Origin: Gammaproteobacteria bacterium
GTDB lineage: Bacteria; Pseudomonadota; Gammaproteobacteria; Pseudomonadales; Azotimanducaceae
DNA length: 41,744 nt
Direction of reading: 5' to 3'
Assembly: GCA_021773555.1 (NCBI GenBank)
Contig: JAJFKA010000079.1
Coordinates: forward strand, 1-41,744
Part shown: positions 17,501 through 24,944 of the stretch, piece by piece
Layout: each line of letters starts with the position of its first letter
Numbering within the stretch: the first letter of the stretch is position 1
Notes under the pieces: model-generated
What the model saw: only the letters and a program-made list of their open reading frames with translations
Databases searched by the model: none
What the model was told of the DNA's origin: nothing
Program-made: the position numbers and the translations under genes

Positions 17501-17745
17501 AATGATTCTGCCTTTCCGCCGGACAGGGGAATTCTGTAAAGGTCACCGAGCAGATCAAAAACAATGTGTTTACCATCCGGTGACACATCGAGATTCATCC
17601 AGGTACCTTCCTCCACATCTAACACCGCCTTGCTGGCGTCTACACTATAGTCGGGGGCACTCACGTCCCAGTGTTCGACCTGTTCAGCCGCGCCGGTTTG
17701 CTTAGCCCAGGTCGCTATCAGAATCAGCAGCAAGATTTTATTCAT
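14524..17745 (-). CDS. Secreted beta-propeller (PD40/TolB-like) amidohydrolase, 1073 aa
   Basis: A 1073-residue exported protein. After a signal peptide (MNKILLLILIATWAKQTGAA) come many PD40/WD40-like repeats with the 'SPDGKxIxF' signature (for example SPDGKHIVFDLLGDLYRIPL, SPDGRSIAFTSDRAGGDNIWVLDLETGE), covering roughly residues 50-660 as one or two propellers. The C-terminal 400 residues are an amidohydrolase: TGKTIIPGLSDIHAHG with the metal HxH around 720, TNTGGHGQREGLATHWEMWSMVRGGMSASQAISAATTNPAHYLGM, and a closing IEVGKLADLVILAANPM. This resembles known propeller-amidohydrolase proteins proposed to act on peptides or other amides in the periplasm. Substrate unknown. Its start has GGAGAA upstream, and it ends 15 bases from the GAF gene in convergent orientation. 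Confidence 0.87.
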   Translation of the reverse strand: MNKILLLILIATWAKQTGAAEQVEHWDVSAPDYSVDASKAVLDVEEGTWMNLDVSPDGKHIVFDLLGDLYRIPLSGGKAESLTQGHAWDMQPRFSPDGRSIAFTSDRAGGDNIWVLDLETGELQQVTHESFQLLNNPAWTRDGRFIAARKHFTTSRSLGTGEIWLYHVNANEQNKGVAIVQRPSPVFQKELGEPMFLPDGSGLYYSQNATPGDTFIYHQDSNQEIFQIKKIDFPSGDTETVVGGPGGAVRPTPSPDGKTLAYVKRVRAASRLFLMDLASGTETMLLDQLDQDMQETWAVHGLYPNMDWTPDSKEIVLWTGGRIWRVDIATGNKTNVPFSVQDTRDIYPAPRFSIDVAPDRFATRMVRFAQWSPNRQLVLFESLGRLFIKAPGKPPRRLTSDSADGLEYSPVWSPAGDKIYFLRWEDANLTTLHSVSVRGGKSRQLNKQREQLTELSISPDGDHLFYRKLAGDVLLNPEWGQKPGIYRFDIKAKSASFISHQGTRPRSGLNVRLHVQERGRPVGRGSDVASTRLLSMTMDGHDVREIANSELATQMVVSPDEKYIAFTENHHVYVSILPKTGGPITLATDSKAMPTSRVSEIGGPYLSWSGDAKSLSWSVGPNLVSVDVEAALRDPGNLVLTRENLSQQVVANKPSGLVVFTGARVITMNRDRKVIENAVVVIAGNRISAIAPAAEVAIPPGAKVVDLTGKTIIPGLSDIHAHGSYARGQIIPQQNWSSLAHLALGVTTLHNPSSRATQVFAAAEYARAGVILSPRIFSTGEIIYGAKSTSHIPVDSLDDALRAVRRLKAQGALTVKNYNQPRREQRQQVIEAARLENLMVVAEGGALYHQDMNLIADGITGIEHNVPTLNMYDDVTQFWRQSKAGYTPTTVVTFGGLTSEDYYYQRDEVWKHPILSNFVPPIVLQPRSVRRPMAPESDYRDDDSTAAAKVLLEAGVLVNTGGHGQREGLATHWEMWSMVRGGMSASQAISAATTNPAHYLGMNEDIGSIEVGKLADLVILAANPMTDISNTDKISLVMLNGRLFDALTLNEVETGDARLTQFWWQTKPQGAIR

Positions 17746-17973
17746 TACAGTTCTCCATGGGGCTCATATTTGTGTCGATATTCAGGACCTAGAATTGCCA
17801 TCATCACAGCGTCCACGTATTCACCTTCCCAGAGGTTTTGCTGGCATGGAAGTCTCTTGAATGATCCGTTCTAACTGACCGAATGATGCTGCGCCTGCGC
17901 GGCGGATGCAAATACACGCGAATCGGCCCGCTCGCTATGATATTTTGCAAACAAACCACACAGGAGCCTGACG

Positions 17974-18876
17974 ATGGCCACGGGCACTCATGACTATGGA
18001 ATAGATCCTCGTAACGAGACTATCCTCATCAACATCAATGGGCAGTTAGTCCATCGCCGGGACGCGACCGTGTCGGTTTTCGATTCCGGATTTATCCTCG
18101 GCGATGGTGTCTGGGAGGGTGTTCGACTGCACAAGGGCCGGCTGCTTCACATTGAACAGCATCTCAAACGCCTGTACGACGGCGCGAAAACCCTGGATAT
18201 CGACATCGGACTGACGAAGACCGAGCTTATCGATCGCCTGGAGGAAACCTGTTCAGCCAACGAGATGGACAATGGCGTGCATATTCGACTCATGGTTACG
18301 AGGGGCATCAAGGCAACGCCTTACCAGGATCCGAGAGTGACTATTTCCGCCGCGACCATTGTTATCATTCCGGAATACAAATCACCGCTGGATGAAACCC
18401 TGACCCAGGGCATACGACTGTTTACCGTGCACGTACGCCGCGGCTATCCTGATATCCAGGATCCGAAACTAAACAGCCATTCAAAATTGAACTGCATCAC
18501 CGCCTGCATCCAGGCGACCAAAGCCGGTGCAGATGAGGCATTGATGCTGGACCCGCATGGCTTTGTCGCGACCTGTAATTCCACCCATTTTTTTATCGTT
18601 ACGGAAGGCGAGGTGTGGACTTCGACAGGAGATTATTGTCTCGGTGGAATAACTCGCAGAAATATCATCAATTTGTGCAAGAAATTCGAAATCCCCGTAT
18701 TCGAGAAAAACTTTTCGCTGCATGATGTTTACAACGCAACAGAAGCATTCGTGACCGGCACGTTTGCGGGTATCGCACCCGTCATCGAAGTAGATGGCCG
18801 ACAAATTGGTGACGGCAATCGCGGTGCAACCGTACAACACTTACAGCAACGCTACCTCGAGAGCATAGAGGAATGA
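17974..18876 (+). CDS. Class IV PLP-dependent aminotransferase
   Basis: A 300-residue fold-type IV transaminase (branched-chain or D-amino-acid transaminase family). The N-terminal block VFDSGFILGDGVWEGVRLHKGRLLHIEQHLKRL and the lysine in NSHSKLNCI (K171, the PLP Schiff base) are clear. The phosphate-side motif that usually reads VxEgxxxN is here VATCNSTHFFIV, so substrate preference may differ from standard IlvE. The ribosome site CAGGAG lies before ATG 17974. The stop overlaps the next gene by ATGA, so the aminotransferase and the sulfotransferase-like protein are coupled. Likely cytoplasmic; substrate unknown. Confidence 0.88.
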   Translation: MATGTHDYGIDPRNETILININGQLVHRRDATVSVFDSGFILGDGVWEGVRLHKGRLLHIEQHLKRLYDGAKTLDIDIGLTKTELIDRLEETCSANEMDNGVHIRLMVTRGIKATPYQDPRVTISAATIVIIPEYKSPLDETLTQGIRLFTVHVRRGYPDIQDPKLNSHSKLNCITACIQATKAGADEALMLDPHGFVATCNSTHFFIVTEGEVWTSTGDYCLGGITRRNIINLCKKFEIPVFEKNFSLHDVYNATEAFVTGTFAGIAPVIEVDGRQIGDGNRGATVQHLQQRYLESIEE

Positions 18877-19598
18877 CCTTGCGCCTTGCCATGTGGTCAG
18901 GTCCGCGAAATATCTCAACGGCGATGATGCGTTCTTTTGAACATCGCCCAGATTGTAGCGTAGTGGACGAACCTTTCTACGCCTGTTACCTGGCGGCAAC
19001 CGGAGCCGATCATCCCATGCGTGAAGAAGTGATCAACAGCCAGTCGACAGACTGGTCAAGGGTTGCCATGGAGTTAAGTACTGGCTTGTGTGAGGCCGAA
19101 TTGGTTTACCAGAAACATATGACTCACCATATGCTTCATTCGGTTGATCTGGACTGGACTCACCATCTGCACCACTGTTTTCTGGTCCGTGATCCGATTA
19201 GTGTTGTCAGTTCCTACGTGCAGAAACGCGAGGCCGTGACAGCAGATGATATTGGCATCATCCGCCAGTTGGAGCTCTATCAGGAAATCAGCCAGTTGAC
19301 CGGACAGTCAATCCCCGTCATCGATGCCAGGCAAACCCTCGAACGTCCCCGGCACGTTCTGGCTGCGCTCTGTGAAACGCTTGGTATCTCGTTTTACGAA
19401 GAAATGCTGAGCTGGCCGCCGGGCACGCGCAAAAGCGATGGTGTCTGGGCAAGCCATTGGTACTCTGCAGTTCAATCCAGCCAGGGATTCAGACCATTCA
19501 CAGAAAAGCCGGTCCGGCTTAACCCGCAACAGTCGCTGGTGGTCGAACAAAGTCGCGCAGCCTATGAAAGCCTGCTATCGAAAAATCTGATCTCGTGA
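18873..19598 (+). CDS. Sulfotransferase-like protein coupled to the aminotransferase
   Basis: A 241-residue protein of the P-loop sulfotransferase superfamily. The N-terminal LAMWSGPRNISTAMMRSFEHRPD takes the place of the PAPS 5'-phosphosulfate loop, DEPFYACYL follows, and LVRDPISVVSSYVQKREAV is the 3'-phosphate-binding block with Arg and Ser. The start overlaps the aminotransferase stop (ATGA). I recall this pairing from other proteobacteria, where such proteins are sometimes labelled as aminotransferase-associated. Whether it binds PAPS and what it sulfates are unknown. Confidence 0.75.
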   Translation: MTLRLAMWSGPRNISTAMMRSFEHRPDCSVVDEPFYACYLAATGADHPMREEVINSQSTDWSRVAMELSTGLCEAELVYQKHMTHHMLHSVDLDWTHHLHHCFLVRDPISVVSSYVQKREAVTADDIGIIRQLELYQEISQLTGQSIPVIDARQTLERPRHVLAALCETLGISFYEEMLSWPPGTRKSDGVWASHWYSAVQSSQGFRPFTEKPVRLNPQQSLVVEQSRAAYESLLSKNLIS

Positions 19599-19657
19599 CA
19601 ACGCTTTCATTGAAGCGAAGCGCACGAGTTCAGATCTCCGATACCGCGCAGACTGAA

Positions 19658-20533
19658 TCAGTCGATCCAGAAGGTCGTTTTTCTCACGGCGTCGTCCAGG
19701 TTCAGAATTTCGTCAGCGTTTGCCAGAAACTCATCATATTCAAAATCTGCACCCATGTTGACGCCCTTGTTTGCGTAAACTGCATCTGAAGCAAACCGGC
19801 CCCTGGCTGCCTGGATGATGCGACCATTGGGCGCATCTTCACCTGCCATGTAGAGCACCGCCGGGCTGACCAGTTTTGGATGATTGGTTTCATCGGGATT
19901 ATCAGCATCAATACTGCTGCCGGGGACGCTCGCCGTCATTCGAGTCGCAGCACCAGGCGACAGACAATTCACATGGATGTTATGGGATGCACCTTCTCGC
20001 GAAAGATTGTTCATCAGGCCAACCATGCCCATTTTCGCAGCACCATAATTTGCCTGACCAAAGCTACCCAGGATGCCGGAGACAGAAGACGTAAAAATTA
20101 CCCGCCCGTAGTTTTTCTCGTACATAATCGGCCACGCGTGCCAGGTTACGTAGGCGCTGCCGTTCAGGTGCACATTGATCACCAGGTCCCATTCGTCCAG
20201 CGTCATCTTCTTGAACGACTTGTCCCTCAGAATACCGGCATTGTTGACGACGATATCCACAGTGCCAAATTCTTTCACTGCCGTCTCGACAATGCTTTTC
20301 GCCCCATCACGATCAGATACCGAGGACTTGTTCGCAACAGCCTCGCCACCGGCGGCACGAATCTCTTCGACAACGACATCGGCCGCATCACTCTTACCTG
20401 ATCCGTCGACTGAGCCACCAAGATCGTTGACCACAATTTTGGCCCCATGCTCTGCAAATAACAGCGCGTGTTCCCGGCCAAGACCGCCACCCGCGCCTGT
20501 GATAATCGCTACTTTTCCCTCTACACTCATCAT
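19658..20533 (-). CDS. SDR of the MFE-2 / 3-hydroxyacyl-CoA dehydrogenase type
   Basis: A 291-residue short-chain dehydrogenase. The cofactor loop GAGGGLGREHALLFAEHGAKIVVNDLGG (about 12-39) with NDLGGS is typical of the dehydrogenase part of the multifunctional beta-oxidation enzyme and its relatives. NNAGILRDKSFKKMTLDEWD follows, then the catalytic Ser (TSSVSG) and Tyr/Lys (YGAAKMG). The tail beyond the core (VSPAVLYMAGEDAPNGRIIQAARGRF) also fits that subgroup. It probably oxidises 3-hydroxyacyl-CoA or a steroid-like alcohol with NAD+. Two ATGs are adjacent (20533 and 20530); the second has better spacing from GGAGAG. The monooxygenase upstream ends 51 bases before, so it may be co-transcribed. 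Confidence 0.87.
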   Translation of the reverse strand: MMSVEGKVAIITGAGGGLGREHALLFAEHGAKIVVNDLGGSVDGSGKSDAADVVVEEIRAAGGEAVANKSSVSDRDGAKSIVETAVKEFGTVDIVVNNAGILRDKSFKKMTLDEWDLVINVHLNGSAYVTWHAWPIMYEKNYGRVIFTSSVSGILGSFGQANYGAAKMGMVGLMNNLSREGASHNIHVNCLSPGAATRMTASVPGSSIDADNPDETNHPKLVSPAVLYMAGEDAPNGRIIQAARGRFASDAVYANKGVNMGADFEYDEFLANADEILNLDDAVRKTTFWID

Positions 20534-20584
20534 TGCTCTCCAGTCATTGTTTGAACTAATTTACTCATCCTGCTTCCAGCGCCA

Positions 20585-22099
20585 TCAGGCAACCCTGGCA
20601 GACCTCTCCAGATCGGGTGAACCGCTCACCCGTGCTTTATCCACCTGGCTGAACACCAGGGCACCGTCTTCGATCGGTGCATTTCGAATCATCTTCTTGT
20701 CCAGGGTGTAATCCTGGGTATTTTGCCACGGCGCTCGATCACCCTGTTTTGGAAACAGGTGCATCAGGCGTTGCATATAACCAGGTGAAAAGTCGTCGAT
20801 CCAGGGCTTAGCCGGCATTTTCCTTTCTGCGTCGGTCAGTGTGGGCGTACAGATCTGTGTGCCGGTCTCACGAAGTTGGTTAACGACACGGCAGACATAT
20901 TCAGAAGTCAGGTCCGCACGCAATGTCCAGGAGGCGTTGATATAACCGAAGGTTTGCACAAGGTTTGGCACACCGGAAAACATCATGCCCTTATAAGTGA
21001 AGGTATCCGGAAAATTCACTGCCTGACCATCGACACTAAAGGCAACACCGCTGAGCACGATCAGGTTAAGCCCGGTCGCGGTGACAATAATATCCGCCTC
21101 TAGTTCTTCTCCGCTCGAAAGCTTCAGCCCCTGCGGTGTAAAACAATCTATATGGTCGGTGATAACCTCGGCCTTGCCAGCCTTGATTACTTCAAAAAGG
21201 TCTGCATCCGGTACCAGGCAGAGTCGCTGGTCCCAGGGGTCATAACTGGGAGTGAAATGTTTGTCCACGTCATAGTCGGGACCCAACTGGTCTCTTACCA
21301 TGTCAATCAGCGCTTTCTTGACCTCTTTCGGCCTGGTTCGGGTGCGGTGGTAAAAGAATCGCCCAAGCTGCACATTTTTGAATCGGGTTGCGGCGTAAGC
21401 CATTTTCTCCGGCAGGAACCTGCGTAGCATATTCGCGATGCCGTCCTTAGCCGGCCTCGACACCACGTAAGTCGGAGAACGCTGAACCATGGTCACCTGT
21501 GCACCCTTCTCAGCCATGGCAGGCACCAGGGTCATGGCAGTGGCACCACTGCCAATGACAATCACTTTTTTCCCGGAATAGTCCAGATCTTCAGGCCACT
21601 GCTGGGGATGGACTATCTGCCCCTGAAACGAGTCCCTCCCGGTGAAATCGGGCGTAAATCCTTCCGCGTAGTTGTAGTAGCCACCGCACATGAACAGGAA
21701 ATTGCAGGAAATTTGTGTCGGCCCTGACGCCCCTTGTTGTGCGACTTCAATAGTCCACCGGCCACCGGTCGAAGACCACGAGGCGGTTTTTACGGCATGT
21801 TCAAAACGAATATGATCTGTTAACCCACGTTCCTGCGCTGTCTCGTTGACGTACTTCCGAATGGCAGGCCCGTCTGCAATTGCTTCGGCTTCCTTCCAGG
21901 GTTTAAAAGAATAACCGAGCGTGTGCATATCACTATCGGAACGAATACCAGGGTAACGAAACAGGTCCCATGTGCCACCAATGGCGGCACGCGCTTCGAG
22001 AATTGCGAAGGTAGTTTCAGGACACCGGTCCTGCAGGTGGGCGGCGGCACCAATGCCCGAAAGACCCGCGCCGACAATAATCACGTCAAAGTGATCCAT
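20585..22099 (-). CDS. EthA-like FAD monooxygenase (Baeyer-Villiger type)
   Basis: A 504-residue flavoprotein monooxygenase. The FAD motif GAGLSG is at 10-15, then GGTWDLFRYPGIRSDSDMHTLGYSFKPW, very close to what I recall of mycobacterial EthA. The Baeyer-Villiger fingerprint FxGxxxHxxxWP is present as FQGQIVHPQQWP, followed by the NADPH loop VIGSGATAMTLVPAMAEKGAQVTMVQRSP. It should insert oxygen into ketones or oxidise sulfur groups using NADPH and O2. The start at 22099 has GGGGAG upstream; an in-frame extension to 22264 shows no homology. Probably transcribed with the SDR downstream, which fits a ketone/alcohol degradation step. Confidence 0.9.
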   Translation of the reverse strand: MDHFDVIIVGAGLSGIGAAAHLQDRCPETTFAILEARAAIGGTWDLFRYPGIRSDSDMHTLGYSFKPWKEAEAIADGPAIRKYVNETAQERGLTDHIRFEHAVKTASWSSTGGRWTIEVAQQGASGPTQISCNFLFMCGGYYNYAEGFTPDFTGRDSFQGQIVHPQQWPEDLDYSGKKVIVIGSGATAMTLVPAMAEKGAQVTMVQRSPTYVVSRPAKDGIANMLRRFLPEKMAYAATRFKNVQLGRFFYHRTRTRPKEVKKALIDMVRDQLGPDYDVDKHFTPSYDPWDQRLCLVPDADLFEVIKAGKAEVITDHIDCFTPQGLKLSSGEELEADIIVTATGLNLIVLSGVAFSVDGQAVNFPDTFTYKGMMFSGVPNLVQTFGYINASWTLRADLTSEYVCRVVNQLRETGTQICTPTLTDAERKMPAKPWIDDFSPGYMQRLMHLFPKQGDRAPWQNTQDYTLDKKMIRNAPIEDGALVFSQVDKARVSGSPDLERSARVA

Positions 22100-22181
22100 G
22101 GATTTTCTCCCCAATATTTCAAGACAACCTGCCATCGAAGTATCGCTATTATCCCACGCCTGCCTGATCATGTGACAACCA

Positions 22182-22673
22182 TCAACCGTGGTGATGATGA
22201 CCATCGACACCGTGGCTATGACGATGAGATTTCTCGTCATCCGTCGCGGCTCGTACACTCTCAATCAGCAACTCAAAGGTCAGGGTTTTGCCTGAAAATG
22301 GATGATTGGTGTCCACATCGACATTAAACTTACCGACCTTGGTGATCACCACATCTCGAGCTCCCTCGTGGGTGTTAACCTTGACGGTCATTCCTGATAG
22401 GTAACGTTTTTGTTTTGTCAGCAGGTGTTTTACCGGTATACGCTGGGTAGCATTCGGGCGCCGCAACCCATACCCGCGTTCGGGTGGTAGGGTGACTGTC
22501 AGCGCTTCTCCCGAATGTTTACCCACCATGGCTTCCTCCAGCCCGCGAAGGATATTGCGGTAACCATGCAGATACACCGTGGGTTCTCCCGCAGGACTGG
22601 ACTCAAGTATGTCGCCTGACTCGTCTTTCAAGACGTAGCTGAAGGCAACAACCATCCCGGAATCGATTTGCAT
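22182..22673 (-). CDS. slyD: SlyD-like FKBP-type peptidyl-prolyl isomerase
   Basis: A 163-residue FKBP-type isomerase of the SlyD layout: VVAFSYVLKDESGDILESSPAGEPTVYLHGYRNILRGLEEAMVGKHSGE at the N-terminus, an inserted flap domain (about 70-120), then DVDTNHPFSGKTLTFELLIESVRAAT closing the FKBP half. The C-terminal tail is rich in His (SHRHSHGVDGHHHHG), the metal-binding tail that in SlyD delivers nickel to hydrogenases. No cysteines are seen in the tail. Cytoplasmic chaperone/isomerase. It is preceded by AAGGG and lies between the kinase gene and the monooxygenase gene, all minus strand, with no clear functional link. Confidence 0.88.
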   Translation of the reverse strand: MQIDSGMVVAFSYVLKDESGDILESSPAGEPTVYLHGYRNILRGLEEAMVGKHSGEALTVTLPPERGYGLRRPNATQRIPVKHLLTKQKRYLSGMTVKVNTHEGARDVVITKVGKFNVDVDTNHPFSGKTLTFELLIESVRAATDDEKSHRHSHGVDGHHHHG

Positions 22674-22733
22674 GTCTTACCCTTGTTTTTGAGCAGGAAT
22701 AAACCGCAGAGCATAACAGACCTGCGCAAAAAC

Positions 22734-24761
22734 CTACTGCCTGGATTCGGCCAGCAACAACTCGATCTGGCTGACGAGTTCGCTGGGCCGAAAGGGTTTC
22801 GCCAGGTATTTGACGGGTCCATCTCCACTCTTAAACCAGTCGCTGATATCAATATCAGAGTACCCGGAGATGAACAGGATGGGAATGTGCGGATAGTTCT
22901 CTCTGATCTTGTCCGCCAGTTCGGTACCCCGCATTCCTGGCATCATGATGTCTGTGATCACCAGCGCCGGTGCTACATCCTTGATTACCTTGAGGGCTTC
23001 CTCCCCGGTCTTTGCACCCGTTGCCTGGAAACATTCCCGGTTGAGGATTTTGTCGAGTAGATCGTAGATTTTGGGATCGTCTTCCACAAACAACAGTGCT
23101 ACATCTTCGCTCACCTCTACGGGGTCATCTGCCGCCGTGGATTCATCCATAACCGCTATCGGGAGGTAAACAGACACCCTGGTTCCTTCCTGCTCGTTTG
23201 ACTCAATCCTGATTGATCCACCCATCCGGCGCACGATGCCAAAAGCAATGGTGAGTCCCAGACCTGCACCAGGTTGATCCTGTTTCGTCGTATAGAATGG
23301 ATCGAACGCCTGTGCCAGTCCAGATTCGGAAAAACCGCGCCCCTGATCAGCAATGCTGATAAACGCGTAGTTACCGGGAGATACTTCAAGTCGACGTGCG
23401 GACTCGCCCACCAGCGTCAGGGCATCAACTTCAATGGCTATTCGACTGCCAGCAACGGAAGCTTCGGTGGCATTAGTCACAATACTGGTCATCACCTGGT
23501 TTAACTGCGCCGGTGAAAGATTAACGCCGAGATTGGCACCGTGGTATTTAACCGCGACCTCGTGACCCTGGCCGCCAATATTGAACTTTAACATTTCCAG
23601 TTTTCGCAGTTCTGTTTCCAGATCAACTACCTCTTTGCTGGTGGGTCCGCTGCGACTGAACGCACTAAGATCTGCAGTCAGGGACGCCGCTTTTTCCGCT
23701 GCGGCGAGAATATTTTCCCGTTCCTCTCCGGGGGGCAGCAGGTCAGCAAAACCGCTGATTACCATCAGCAGGTTATTAAAATCATGCGCGATGCCAGCAG
23801 CAAGCGCGCCAATACTCTCGAGTCTCTGGGTTTGCAGAAAATGATTCCGGTCCCGGCGTTCATCCTCAATATTTCGACCCGCGAGCAGCCATTGATCGAC
23901 TCCCTGGGCGTTTTGATCCGGAATTCCGAAAACTTCCAGCCAAAGCCACTGGCCTTTTTGATGACGTAGTCGAACCTCCGCGTGGAATCCCCGGTCGGCA
24001 CCTTCCTGGATTTGACTGAGTACAGTGCTGATGTCCTCGGGATGGACAAATTCACGTATGTTCCGGTCGCGTAATAGTTCATCCGGGTAACCAAGCAGGT
24101 AGTTGATGCCCTGGCAAACTGATATCAGGCCCTGGGCATCGACCTGCACTATTCCAGGAAAGGTGCTTTCGACGAACTGCCGAATCAGATCACGCTGGCG
24201 AAGTAGTTTTTCATTGGTTTCCGCAACCTCAGTCACTGCCTGAGCACGGGTAAGTTCCACGATCAGAGCCGCAATACCCACGACTACAGTGACGATAGCG
24301 ATGCTAAAGCCAAGTCCTCGATTCAGTTCCCCGGCATCAAAATACAACTGTGCTAATACGCCGACGCACAACGCGCCGATAACCGTCCACGCTATCCCGG
24401 CACGGGCGCTGATCAGGTTAGTCGCCGCAATCGGCAGTGTGATCACCACAAGCATTGCGTAGCTTATCTCGACGCCATAGGGAATCAGAAGTTCGATAAA
24501 AATCAGCGCCATGAAAGCATGGCCCGCCAGAAAAACTGAACCGCTGATCCGAAACAGGAGATAAATGGCAGTCTGGGGCACCAGGGTCAGTAGCACCAGC
24601 TGCGCCGGGATAGATTCACCGAGATAGAAATTCATGGCGGCGGCAAGCAGACTGCTGAGATTCGCAATGCCCACTGCATAGATGATAAGACGGGACTTAC
24701 GCCGGGTCTCTACACTGTCATGCTGCAGATTTGCAGGGATGAGACGATCTATATCAAGCAT
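22734..24761 (-). CDS. Hybrid sensor histidine kinase (membrane, PAS, HK, REC)
   Basis: A 675-residue hybrid kinase. About six membrane helices occupy 22-172. A PAS domain covers about 190-305 (PEDISTVLSQIQEG, FHAEVRLRHQKGQWLWLEV). The phosphoacceptor box is ALAAGIAHDFNNLLMVISGFADL with His326. The ATPase domain has TSIVTNATEAS (N box), ADQGRGFSESG (G1), FDPFYTTK (F box) and GAGLGLTI (G2). The receiver (about 552-672) has DD at 561-562, phosphoacceptor Asp604 (TDIMMPGM) and Lys655 (KPF). No partner DNA-binding regulator is adjacent, so phosphotransfer targets must lie elsewhere. Signal unknown. Confidence 0.92.
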   Translation of the reverse strand: MLDIDRLIPANLQHDSVETRRKSRLIIYAVGIANLSSLLAAAMNFYLGESIPAQLVLLTLVPQTAIYLLFRISGSVFLAGHAFMALIFIELLIPYGVEISYAMLVVITLPIAATNLISARAGIAWTVIGALCVGVLAQLYFDAGELNRGLGFSIAIVTVVVGIAALIVELTRAQAVTEVAETNEKLLRQRDLIRQFVESTFPGIVQVDAQGLISVCQGINYLLGYPDELLRDRNIREFVHPEDISTVLSQIQEGADRGFHAEVRLRHQKGQWLWLEVFGIPDQNAQGVDQWLLAGRNIEDERRDRNHFLQTQRLESIGALAAGIAHDFNNLLMVISGFADLLPPGEERENILAAAEKAASLTADLSAFSRSGPTSKEVVDLETELRKLEMLKFNIGGQGHEVAVKYHGANLGVNLSPAQLNQVMTSIVTNATEASVAGSRIAIEVDALTLVGESARRLEVSPGNYAFISIADQGRGFSESGLAQAFDPFYTTKQDQPGAGLGLTIAFGIVRRMGGSIRIESNEQEGTRVSVYLPIAVMDESTAADDPVEVSEDVALLFVEDDPKIYDLLDKILNRECFQATGAKTGEEALKVIKDVAPALVITDIMMPGMRGTELADKIRENYPHIPILFISGYSDIDISDWFKSGDGPVKYLAKPFRPSELVSQIELLLAESRQ

Positions 24762-24944
24762 CGCTTACCTTCTGGTTAACGGAAAACAATCCTTTAAACA
24801 GAGAAGGCCGATCGCAACATTCGGACGCCTACACTATTTTTCCATTTTCGTAGAGTGCGTCCTGCTCAATGCAGCCAATTAAGCCTCTTTTTACAGCGTG
24901 GGTCAAAGTTTTCTGGGTCAGAGCGGGAACTTAGCGGAACTCAC

